From NCBI GenBank assembly GCA_036936605.1, contig JAUPFV010000004.1:294356009-294420008 (forward strand): a DNA stretch of 64,000 bases, given 5' to 3'. The DNA comes from Limnanthes douglasii subsp. nivea. Taxonomy: Eukaryota; Streptophyta; Magnoliopsida; Brassicales; Limnanthaceae. Positions 10,191 to 20,593 of this stretch are shown here, piece by piece (position 1 is the stretch's first letter; each line of letters begins with the position of its first letter). The notes under the pieces are model-generated. The model was not told the origin of the DNA. It saw only the letters and a program-made list of their open reading frames with translations, and searched no databases. The position numbers and the translations under genes were made by a program.

Positions 10191-10695
10191 CTTAAATGTT
10201 TAGTTTCATAGTCAGATTCTAGTATTTAGAGACTCGAAGTCGGTGGTTCAATTCTAAAATAATTAGCGGGAAATGGTATTTTTGTTCCCGCGTAAAACTT
10301 TTTGAGGCAGGAAACCTTCACTCCATTTGTTTTTTCCAGCCGGGGTACCTACTCTAATTTGTTATAGCAAGATACAAAAATACAATATTATAATATCAAA
10401 CAAAAAGGAAAAAGTATCATACATGAACCGAAACATCAAAATACAGAAAATAGTATCTTACATCAACCATCAACGAGAGCAGCAAAATATAGAAAACATT
10501 ATCATACAATCCGAAACCCAAAATGATACGTTTGATACATAATATAAATGAAACGATCTCACAGCAATGTGAGATTAACAACATTACATAGTGGAAATAT
10601 AATTTCTTAGTCGAAATCGTATATTCTGTTCTCTGGAATAGGTCCGAAGTTCGCAATGTCATCTTCTATCTCAGCAACCCTACTTTCGAGATATT

Positions 10696-11040
10696 CTAAC
10701 ATATATCCATATATCCAGTAACGAAATCTGCCTTAAACAGGTTCCACTCAGCAAGTGCTACTTGTTGAACTTTGTAAGGCAAGTTGGACGAAAGCTGCAG
10801 TGGTTCAGATTTCACATGATTGTACCTGCTTTTGACTTCTTCATGACTGCGTGGCGGCGGATTTGGAAACTCCAATCGTCCATAATCATAAAACATCCTA
10901 CAAAGCACTCGATCGGAAAAAGCATCGATCGTATCATCGGACATTGTTAGCTTAACAAACTTCACGGCCTGAAGCAACCGATGGTCTTCGTTCAAACAAA
11001 AGTCCATACCTAACTCCATAACATGAAAATAGAAACGCAA
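10696..11040 (-). CDS. MULE-internal ORF, module 1, unknown function
   Basis: This is a 114-codon ORF on the - strand. It contains NEDHRLLQAVKFVKLT, FSDRVLCRMFYDYG and RSHEEVKSRYNHV, a layout slightly like Myb/SANT or trihelix DNA-binding modules, but key tryptophans are missing. A diverged copy lies just downstream at 9710-10190. Its place inside MULE termini suggests either a captured host fragment or part of the element's own gene. No family was recognised with confidence. Confidence 0.35.
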   Translation of the reverse strand: MRFYFHVMELGMDFCLNEDHRLLQAVKFVKLTMSDDTIDAFSDRVLCRMFYDYGRLEFPNPPPRSHEEVKSRYNHVKSEPLQLSSNLPYKVQQVALAEWNLFKADFVTGYMDIC

Positions 11041-11176
11041 ATGTGAAGGCGTACTTGAAAATACTAAAACTCACTTAGAAATCTGTTTTTCTAACAAAAA
11101 TAGCATAAACACATATAATAGACACCAACAAACAATATTAAACCGGTCCCGGGCCATTCCGGTGACCGGAGCAGCC

Positions 11177-11335
11177 AGCGCCATCACTGTGGCGTGTGTA
11201 TAAAGGTGTACGCTATAACCGAGGCGTATACCTACGCCACAGTGATGGCGTGGGGCAGGGTCACTACGCCACGCGTGTGGCGTAGGGACCCTGTTCTTTG
11301 CCCCCGTGTGGCGAAGAACACTTTCACCATGGCGG
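11177..11335. repeat. cluster of CGCCA...TGGCG palindromes (right)
   Basis: Inverted motifs CGCCATCACTGTGGCG (about 11179), ACGCCACAGTGATGGCGT (about 11230) and a near-perfect 22-bp palindrome CTACGCCACGCGTGTGGCGTAG (about 11263-11284) occur within 160 bp. The first two are complements of each other, so they could also pair at a distance. The motif matches the left cluster at 9118-9262. Confidence 0.7.
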
Positions 11336-11811
11336 AAGCTTGAAGCTTCTGCCAGATCCTTCAAACAGCCCTAAAACTACACTACTAGCCTAACTACACC
11401 TAACTAAACTATCTAACAACAACGAAATCAACTTACAGTAGATTGTTTCGATTTTGATTCGGCGGATTTCCTCACCGGTGGGTAGTGGTGCGTTCCGGTG
11501 ACGTAGTCGGCTTCGGTGGGTGGTGGGTTTGTTCGGTTACTGAGGGTTTGGGCTGGGTTTTGAGATGAAGAAAGAGAAGAGAGGTGAAGACAGGGGTTTG
11601 AGTTTTGTTACTGAGGGTTTGGGTAGTTTAGGTTAGATTGAAGGGATACAGTTAGATTTATTTTAGGTTGGATTTAAGTTCCGGTTAGTTTAGGTTAGAT
11701 TTATTATTATTTTTTGTTTAAATTTTAGTTATAATTTTAGTTATAATTTTTCTAATTTTTTAGAGAGAAGGTAGAGCAAAGTTAGAGAATTGTTTTTTTT
11801 GAAATTATGAC
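11336..11811. other. non-coding right interior of the MULE
   Basis: No gene is supported. Direct repeats of TACTGAGGGTTTGGG (about 11538 and 11609) and GTTTAGGTTAGATT are visible. It ends at ATGAC (11807-11811), the target duplication of Tat copy B. Confidence 0.55.
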
Positions 11812-12184
11812 TGAAGAGTTAAAAGATGGTCCGAGGGTGGTTTTGTAATGAGAAGATTTGTTGAGAGAGGATTTAGGAGTAAAAAAATATTTAAGTATTA
11901 GATCTAGAAAGAGAAAATGCTGAAAAGGTAGAGAGAGAAAGTCGTACTATTCATCTTGAAATTCGTGAAGCGTGTGTGGTCCTTTTATAGTACAATTGCG
12001 GGCCCCACACGCTTCAATTCGGTTTAATTACATCTTTTAGCCCCTGCTCTAAGGTTCCTTCCTATTTTGGCTATATCTTTGCAATTAACGCATTTTAGCC
12101 CTTATATATTTATTTCTACGCATTTTGGCCCTTATACATTTATTTCTATGCATTTTGGCCCTTGTCTTTTATTCTCCCTCATCA
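11812..12184 (-). repeat. 3' LTR of Tat copy B (373 bp)
   Basis: On the - strand it starts TGATGAGGGAG (12184 inward) and ends CTCTTCA at 11812. It is preceded on the - strand by the G-rich tract GGGGGGCTAC. The differences from the 5' LTR are three single transitions. Confidence 0.95.
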
Positions 12185-12735
12185 GTAGCCCCCCGGTCTT
12201 AGTAAAAAATTGTTTTGCTAAGACTGAATAATTCTTCTGACCGGCCAAAATCTCTTCGAGGAGTTGCCCCTACGAACTTCATAAGCCCCTTAGGCAAAAA
12301 GACTGCTCCGCGAAAAACTCCTCGAATTCTCACAAGGGTCCCTTCGAATTTCTGTCTTCGAATGGCTCGAAGGCCTCCTCGAATATCTACAAAGATCCCT
12401 TCGAATTTCTGTTATACTGAGTAGCCCCCCCAATCCTTGCAACTTTTGCAGCCGGATCGTCATCGGATAATTAGGTACTTAGGCGAAAAAATGTTGCTAG
12501 GATTGATGATGTCATTGTACCAACAGCGATGTCAGCATGATTTTGGAGAAACGGTACCAATTCTTTTGTCAGAAAACCCTTCCACTTCCCATTACAATCT
12601 CTGACACAAGACTCTTCATCTTCTGCGATAGCTAGGTTGCCATACAATGTCCACCTATATGGACCATCATACCCCTAGGCAAACAACATAAAAATGTCCC
12701 CGGGCTTTATTTGCCCAGAAAGCCCATTAACCTTC
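12185..12735. other. non-coding 3' region of Tat copy B
   Basis: This is the mirror of 7428-7979 in copy A: polypurine tract next to the LTR, TTCGAAGGG-type repeats and leader of the antisense gene. The 69-codon frame at 12215-12424 is identical in protein to the one in copy A but looks repeat-derived. Confidence 0.6.
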
Positions 12736-12743
12736 TATAAATA
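12736..12743 (+). promoter_or_regulatory. TATA box of the antisense gene, copy B
   Basis: TATAAATA lies within CTTCTATAAATACC, about 90 bp before the open frame of exon 1. A nine-codon upstream ORF starts at ATG 12763. The box is conserved with copy A. Confidence 0.55.
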
Positions 12744-12832
12744 CCAACCTCTTCCTTCATTAATGCAACTTCTGTTCAATTGTTTTTAGAGAGATAAAGC
12801 TGGCGAACAAACCCCGTCGAATTCCTGAGTGG

Positions 12833-14333
12833 TTGTTGATTAGTAAGCGGTTCGAGGAGAGGGTTGCTGCTGGTGAAGACGTACGGCCTCATCCCCCACC
12901 ATTGACTACAACATTTTTCGGTGCTTGGCCTCCTTCGAACAACTCGACCGCCATTATACCTCGTGAAGTAGCTCGTCAAAGCTTACTCAGCGAAATAAAC
13001 CCTCCTAGAGAAATGGGTAAAGAGAGACCACACAAGCATTCATCAGGTTCGAAGAGGAAAAAATCCCATAGAGACAGAAAAAGTTCGCATGACCGAAAAC
13101 GGGCCAAAGAAGCTCCCCTAACCATTCGAGAACCCACTGCCCCAATTAATGTTGAAAATCTCCCCCAAAGATCTCCAAGTCCTCGAAGGACTTCGAGTAG
13201 TCCTCCTCGAAACCCAGAAAATCCGCTTCGAAGGCAAACCCTGCATCATAACACTGATAGTCTTCCTCGAAGGCAAGACCTGGAACGTAATACTGAAAGT
13301 CCTCGAAGGCAAAACATGGAGCAAATCACTGCAAGTCCTCCTCGAAGGCAAAACTTGGAACATAATGCTGAAAGTTCTCCTCGGAGGCAAAACTTGGAAC
13401 ATAATGCTGAAAGTCCTTCTCGGAGGAAAAACTTGGGACACAATACTGAGAGTCCTCCTCGAAGACAAGGAACGGATGTGTCTAGTCTGCCCTCCACACC
13501 GTCCATGACCATCCACGGTACTCAATTCTCCCCCTCAAGAACACTTATCACCGAGGAAGATATGCGGATTAGGCATGAAGAAACATTAGACCCCATAGTT
13601 ATGAAGCCTTTCAACAAGCTCCTCGGACAGAGAGAGCCTATTACCTCCTCGTCAGGCCCTGCAAATGGTGGTACCTCCTCTTCGGCAATATCCGAGGAAC
13701 AAGCTCGCCGGATTGCGCCAAAATCTAAGGGGGATGTGACTTTGCCCTTGGAGCTAGATAATATTGCCGGCAACAATATCAGAGGTATTGAGAATAAGCA
13801 CATGGTGGCCCTTGCCAACATTAAGTATAAATATTTTTCGAAGGCAGAAGAAACAATGCTTAGGGCTCGATGGGGCATTCCTCAATATGTCAACATCCGA
13901 TTTCCCTCAGAGGGAGAGACGCCCTTATCTGTGAGGGACCATGAGGTGGTGGTCTATACCGAGATCATGAATTGGGGGCTAAGGTATCCCTTAGACCCCT
14001 TCTTTATTGAATACCTCTCGAAGATAGATCTCTGTCCCTCACAGGTTGGGCCCAATATGTGGTTCACCCTAATGGCTTGCATAATGGCCTCAAGGCTCTC
14101 AGGCCAAGTTTTTTCATTGGAACAAATCATTGGGCTGGCTGGTCTTGCTCGAAACCCGTATTTCCCCTTCTACTCGTTGACATTCAACCGGGGGCAAAAA
14201 GTGTTGAAAGATCTTTTGGAGGCTGTTAAAAAATGGAGGCAACAGTTCCTCTTCTTCTATGGTTGTTGGGAGACCGGCTCCCAAGCCACTCCTTCGAGTC
14301 CACATAAGCTCTCCTTGAAGTGGACCATGAAAT
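12833..14333 (+). pseudogene. antisense gene of Tat copy B, exon 1: SR-like repeats plus PF04195-like domain
   Basis: The frame is open from before 12833; the first in-frame ATG is at 13013. An in-frame TAA at 12761 closes the upstream side, so translation probably starts at 13013. It encodes a basic serine-rich N-terminus, four to five 13-residue repeats around PRRQNLEHN (about 13270-13470), then the PF04195-like region with YPLDPFFIEYL and CPSQVGPNMWF (about 13980-14070). It ends at donor GT 14334-14335, and the intron is 14334-14497. Called a pseudogene because exon 2 carries a stop and a frameshift. It is almost identical to copy A. Confidence 0.75.
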
Positions 14334-14497
14334 GTAAGTATTTTTCGAATCATTATATGCCCTCGAATTTGAAATTTGTCAGTCTATATTTCTCTAAGTT
14401 TATTACTCCTTCGAATCTTATAGGTGTCTACGAAAACTTGACACCCTCTAACAGCATATTTTGTGTAACCATTCTTATCCTTTGTTATTTGTTTCAG

Positions 14498-16024
14498 CTA
14501 TGACCGGAGTATCCAAACCCTACACCGACTACGTCGAAGGAGCTACCACTGTTTTCACTAACCTTCGCTTGTGGGCGAAAGAACAGTGGGACAATCGTTT
14601 TCGCCGTTGCTTTGTCGATGAGAACTTGGCTAGAAGTCGACTCTAGAGGCTTGATCCTCTGGATCGTATAAGTATGAGGGGCCTAATGACTCCGCCTTCT
14701 GAACGAGAAGTGCTAGAGCGATGCAGCAAACAGGATGTGACAATCTATCTGCCCAAACGTTCTCGCTCGCAAAGTCACCTGGGTGAATCTCCCGAAGATG
14801 AAGCTATACCACCTCAGCCAACAAATCCCAAACCAATCACTAAGACTCAAAAACCATATCCTTCGAAGAATATGGGGGCCTCAAATTCTAGTAACCTTCG
14901 AACAATTGAAGCCCTGCGAACAGATGAAACCCCTCGATCAAATGTTGCTACTTCAACAAATCCCACTCCTCCCCCCTGCTACCATCCTTCCACCAAAGAA
15001 AGATAACAAGAAAAAGGACTTGAAGGGAAAGGGCATTCTTCTTGAGCCCATCGAAGAACAACCTGAGGGAGGAGAAACTCCTGATAACAATGCAGGGGCT
15101 AACTTCGAAAGAGAAGTCCATGATGGTGCAGTTGATGCTGGAAACAAGGGTGGCTTATCACCCAAGGAAACCTCTTACCAATCTTTGCACTCTCCTCTAA
15201 CTGAGGCATCTCACCCAGCCTCCCTCGAAGGCAGTCCAAGGCTGGCTCCTATCCCTGCCCCTCGAACAAACCCTCCATTACTCGTCCACCCTGATGTGGC
15301 CTGTGGTAATTTTTCTGAATTCGATTCTGCAGATTTAGGGTCTCCTTCGAGCTCCTTCGAAGTCCCCTTAGACGATGAATTTTCAATGAACCTGCGAAGG
15401 CTGCTACATACATCAGTGAATCGAGGAAAGAAGATGCGCCATCTCGAGAAGCGCAAAAATTACTATAAGTTCAAAGCATCAGTTGCTGCCGCTAAGCTCG
15501 AGGAAGCCAAGAAGGAGTACGCAGTGGTCGAAGGCCAAGCTGATGCCTTGTACGAACGTCTTTCTGCCGCTGAGAATTATGTGACGATAATAGAGCAATG
15601 TTGCCAGAAAGAGAGGGACTTATACAAGAAAAAGACTGATACCCAAGAGATGATGATATCTGAATACAAGAAGGGGCATCGCAAGGCCTGCGATGGATTT
15701 GAGAAATGTACTGAGTCTCTTCGAAGAGTAGTCGAAGAGCGCGATAATTTGGAGAGGAAGATCAGATGTTTCCCAACAGAAATTGAAGAGGCAAAGGAAA
15801 AGGGTGCAGATGCCTATGCTGCCACATGTTCGAAGACGTTACAAGCTCGAGATGCTGCCACTCGAGCCGGCTTATTGACCCAAATATACACCGATCACCC
15901 TGACTATGAACTGGGTCCCTTCTGGAAGCTGGTCCCCCCAGAACTTCGCCCACCCCAAATAGTTGTAAGTGAGAGTGAAGACTCAGAAAGCGAAGGGAGT
16001 GATAGTTCGAAGAATGCCGACTGA
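14498..16024 (+). pseudogene. antisense gene of Tat copy B, exon 2: coiled-coil half (stop and frameshift)
   Basis: It starts after TTTCAG (acceptor AG at 14496-14497) and keeps frame with exon 1. A TAG at 14644-14646 replaces the TGG seen in copy A. The frame then runs to 15006. At a run of six C near 14970-14975 the coding potential passes to another frame, open to the TGA at 16024, with a coiled coil rich in KLEEAKKEY-type heptads and an acidic serine tail. The same C run with the same shift is in copy A. Function unknown. Confidence 0.72.
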
Positions 16025-16189
16025 GCGAAAGTGTCGTAGGTAGTTTTTTTTTGGTATGGCCTAAAAGGCCTCTTTTTGTAATGGTTGGAAGTTGTTGTGC
16101 TGTTCCAATGAGTACTTGGATATTTAACTCATCAATGTATTGTTCTTCGAACTTATTATTGCACTAGCCCTTCGAACAATGAACATTTG

Positions 16190-16620
16190 GAAAAATTCAC
16201 AAATTTTTTCGGCCTTTAACAGAATTTAACTTAGATTTAGCAAGTGTCATATTTATCATTAGGCCTTCGAACGCCAACCTACTTGACCTTCGAAAAATTT
16301 GCACTTAGAAAAATTCAGCAGGCTTTATACTTGTACTGAGGCCTTCGAACGCCGAATTTATTTGACCTTCGAAAAATTTGCACTTAGAAAAATTCAGCAG
16401 GCTTTATACTTGCACTGAGGCCTTCGAACGCCAAATTTATTTGGCCGTCGAACAATTATTACTTAGACATTTTTAGCAAGTTTTATATGTACAAGAAGGC
16501 CTTCGAATTTTAACCCGCTTGGTCTTCGAACAATTATTACGTAGGTAGATTTACCAAGTGTTATACTTGCCATGAGCCCTTCGAATGCCAATCTGTTTGG
16601 CCGTCGAACAATTTGTAGGG
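16190..16620 (-). repeat. about 79-bp tandem repeat in Tat copy B
   Basis: CCTTCGAA cores recur at about 79-bp spacing with GCAGGCTTTATACTTG in the best two units. It corresponds to the block at 3540-3970 of copy A. Confidence 0.8.
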
Positions 16621-16875
16621 TCTCCGAAAAAATGAAAATAACAAATAAAAAATAATCGTAAGGGAAAAATATTCTTGATTTATTACTGAGTGTGGCTTCG
16701 AGGCACACCTTAAAGTGACCCGGAAAATAGTTCGAAGGTCCCAAATTATTGTGGCACGTCTTAATGTGACCCAATGAATAATTCGAAGGTCCCAAAGCAT
16801 CGCGGCACACTTTAATGTGACCTGATGAATAGTTCGATAGTCCCAAAAAATAATTCGAGGAATGGAAATTCGAGG

Positions 16876-17150
16876 CACATGGCACTGTGTCTCAAAAAAT
16901 AGTGCGAGGGACAACAATTCGAGGCACATGTAACTGTGACTCAAAAAATAGTGTGAGGGACAACAATTCGAGGCACATGTAACTGTGACTCAAAAAATAG
17001 TGTGAGGGACAACAATTCGAGGCACATGTAACTGTGACTCAAAAAATAGTGTGAGGGACAACAATTCGAGGCACATGTAACTGTGACTCAAAAAATAGTG
17101 TGAGGGACAACAATTCGAGGCACATGTAACTTTGACTCAAAAAATAGTTA
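16876..17150 (-). repeat. 49-bp tandem repeat in Tat copy B, five good units
   Basis: ACAACAATTCGAGG recurs at 16911, 16960, 17009, 17058 and 17107, each 49 bp apart. Copy A has four such units, so this copy has gained one or copy A has lost one. Confidence 0.92.
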
Positions 17151-17304
17151 AAGGCAAAGAAACGTTGTATTAATGAGATCACCGAAACACCTCATTAAAA
17201 CCTTCCTGTGCCTAACAGGGTAGGAAAGAGTGTGTCCTCACCAAAAATTTTCCCGAGGGATACATAGAAAGTAAAAAGAAATACAATATTTTCTCAGAGC
17301 GCTG

Positions 17305-20300
17305 CTAATCGAGGTACAGCTTTAAATGCTCAATATTCCAAGGTAGGCGGAGATATCGTCCATCTTTATCTTTCAACCGATAAGTGCCTGGTTTTATCCT
17401 TTCAGTGACCTCATAAGGGCCTTCCCAATTAGGGCCCAGCTTTCCCAAACTCTTGTCCTTAGTATGCAAGAAAATTTTCCGTAGGACCTTGTCCCCCACT
17501 TGAAAGTCTCTATGGTTAACTTTGGATGCATATCGGCTCCTCATAAGAGTTTGATAGTGAAGGGAAGCCAACTGCGCCCGCTGCCTCTTTTCCTCCACCA
17601 AGTCTAAAGCCAATGCTCTATGCTCTTTATTGATGTTCGAGTCATAAGTTGCTATTCGATGTGAAGGGAAGAGGATCTCCGGAGGGACCACGGCATCCAT
17701 TCCATAAACTAAGGCAAAAGGGGTCACAGCGGTGGCTGTTCGTGGGGTCGTTCGATATGCCCACAACACCTCCTATAAATAGTCGGGCCATTTCCCCGCC
17801 TTACCTTCCAAGTTCTTTCTCAACCCGTCGAGGATGGTGCGATTAGTTACCTCCACCTGGCCGTTTGCCTGAGGGTGAAATGGTGCCGAGAAACATTGTC
17901 GTATGCCCCTTGACACGCAAAAACTCTGAAATTCTTTGTTATCAAACTGTGGTCCATTGTCCGTCGTAATCTGCAATGGTACACCAAAACGACAACAGAT
18001 GTTAGACAAAACAAATTTGATCACGTCCTTGGCTTTCGTTCCCGCAAGTGGCTCAGCTTCCACCCACTTAGAAAAATAATCAACGGCCACAATTATCGTC
18101 TGTCTGCCCCCAGAGGCCATTGGTAGAGGTCCGACCAAGTCAATGCCCCATCTGTCAAAAGGAACTGCCTCTAAGATGCTTTCCATCAATGCTCCTGGTT
18201 TGTGGATTACGTTAGCATACCGCTGGCACGTGTCACAACGTTTGACCAGGTCTTTTGCATCAGCCGAAATAGTTGGCCAATAATAACCTGCCAAGAATAC
18301 CCTGCGTATCAAAGCTTTATATCCACAATGAGCAGATCCTTCACCGTCGTGCAACTCGGAGAGGATGATTTGTGACTCGGTTCCATTCAAGCACCTTAGT
18401 AATGGCCGACTCAGAGATTTCTTATATAAAGACCCGTCCAGCAAAATGTAACCATTAGACTTAAATCTAATTTTTCTGGCTTCATATTTGTCGGTGGGCA
18501 AAACGTCATGAGCCAAAAAATCAATGAGGACTGTTCTCCAGTCAGATGTGATCGCATGATTTTCCTCGGAGACGTTCATGACATGGTCTTTATCGATTGA
18601 GATCGACGGGCATGTCTGGACCAAAACCCAGGGATAACCTTCTGTCCGCGAAGCAGAAGCAAGAGAATCCGGGACGACATTCAATTCCCGTCGGACATGT
18701 TCGAATTTGACGCCCTCAAAACCCGACGTCAAATCTTTCATCAGCTTCAAGTATTGTATCAGTGTTTCCTTTCTTGCCTCGGACTCCCCCGAAACCTGAT
18801 TTATTACCAACTGAGAATCACTGATCAACTTTATCCGTCGAGCCCCGCATATCTGGGCTAAACGTAGGCCGGCTAAAGCTGCTTCATACTCAGCCTCATT
18901 ATTAGTAGCTTTGAAACCGAAACGGATGGCTTGGAACATAGCGACCCCTTGTAGGGATATTAACTGAACACCTGCCCCGCAGCCTGAGACGTTCGACCCC
19001 CCATCCGTCCGTACTACCCACTCTTCTTCGGCAACTATGTCAGATACCTCCTGTTCGTCCCTGTCGGAGTGGAATTCAACCAGAAAATCTGCTAAAACCC
19101 GTGCCTTTATCACTGTGCGAGGCTCAAATGTTATGTCAAAGTCTCCCAGCTCTACGGACCACTTAGTCATCCTGCCAGAGATGTCTGGTCTTTGTAATAG
19201 ATTCTTCAGGGGAAACGTTGTTCGAACCACAATTGGATGGGCTTGAAAGTAAGGCCTCATCTTTCGCGCCGCTGTGACTAATGCCAAAGCCACCTTCTCC
19301 AAGGTAAGATATCGCTTTTCGGCGTCCAGCAAACTCTTGCTGACATAATAAATTGGCCTTAGGAGAGAGTCAGCTTCTCGGAGGAGAACAACACTGACAG
19401 CATACGTGGATAACGCTACGTAAACAATCAACGTCTCCCCCACTAAGGGTTTAGATAAAACTTCCGGAGAGGTTAGATACTCCTGAATTTGACGAAATGC
19501 CGTCGAACATTCTTCGGTCCAACAAAAGTGCTTGGCATTCCGCAATACTTTAAAGAACGGGGCACACTTGTCCGATGAGCGGGAAATGAATCGATTTAGG
19601 GCAGCCAACCGCCCTGTCAGGATTTGTACCTCTTTAATGTTTCGAGGAGGGCTCATGGTGATCAACGCTCTTAACTGCTCTGGGTCCGCCTCAATGCCTC
19701 TTTCACTGATCATGTAGCCAAGGAATTTACCCGATCGTACTCCAAAAATACACTTTTCTGGATTTAGCTTGAGGTTGACCCTTCGCAAGTTGTGGAATGT
19801 CTTTGTGAGGTCAGCGAAATGGTCGTCGTCTTTCTCACTCTTCACCAACATATCGTCGATATAAGCTTCCATATTCCTCCCAATCTGCTCCTCGAAAGTT
19901 TTATTAACCAGGCGCTGATAAGTTGCCCCCGCGTTTTTTTAACCCGAACGGCATGACCTTGTAACAGTATAGACCCCGCCCGGTAATAAAAGAAGTGCTC
20001 TCCTCATCGTTGGCAGCCAATCGGATTTGATTGTAGCCCGAGTAAGCATCCATGAAAGATAGTAATCGATTTCCGGAGGTCGAGTCTACTAATTAATCAA
20101 TGCGCGGGACAGGAAAAGGATCCTTAGGACAAGCGCGGTTTAAATCTGTGAAGTCGATACACATCCTCCACTTGCCGTTCTTCTTTCTCACCAACACCGG
20201 ATTTGACGCCCATAGGGGATAGTGCGACTCACGAATATGACCAATACTTAAAAGTCGCTCGACCTCCAACAAAATTGCTGAGGCCTTTTCCGGGGAGACA

Positions 20301-20593
20301 GGCCTCCTTTTTTGGACTATTGGTCGAACATCCGATCGCAAGGCAAGTTGGTGACATATAATCTCCGTCGGCACCCCAGTGACATCCTGCGCACACCAAG
20401 CGAACATATCGAGCTTATCAGATAAAAAAGCAATTAACTTTCCTTTGAATTCGGGGGAGAGATGAACCCCTATTTTCAGAACTTTGCCAGCTGCGAACTC
20501 ATGTGTTGCAGAATCCTCCTCCGGGACCTGAAATCCGGGGGCCTCCCTCGGATCATCACAAGGGATGACCTCGGAGGGTAGCCCCTTTAATTG
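17305..20593 (-). pseudogene. pol of Tat copy B (RT, RNase H, aRNase H, integrase), broken
   Basis: The domains are as in copy A and are read from 20593 down to 17305. Damage seen by direct comparison with copy A: CAA to TAA at 20095-20093 (end of the PRID motif in RT); a run of seven T at 19934-19940 where copy A has six A on the coding strand, giving a +1 shift; and a TAG at 17775-17773 in the integrase C-terminal part where copy A has CAT. The YIDD box, second RNase H, HHCC finger and DDE motifs are otherwise intact. Translation would stop within RT. Confidence 0.93.

Larger units (their letters stand above)
16025..17304 (-). other. hypervariable non-coding zone of Tat copy B
   Basis: This is the mirror of 2908-4138. 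It holds the 79-bp block (about 16190-16620) and the 49-bp block (about 16876-17150). No gene is supported; ORFs at 16463-16944 are repeat products. Confidence 0.8.

Noticed and set aside
1..20230. A and B as one element duplicated by inversion of the locus
   Set aside because: Copy B has its own two LTRs and a 5-bp duplication inside the MULE, while copy A lies outside the MULE next to different flanking bases; two independent insertions are simpler.
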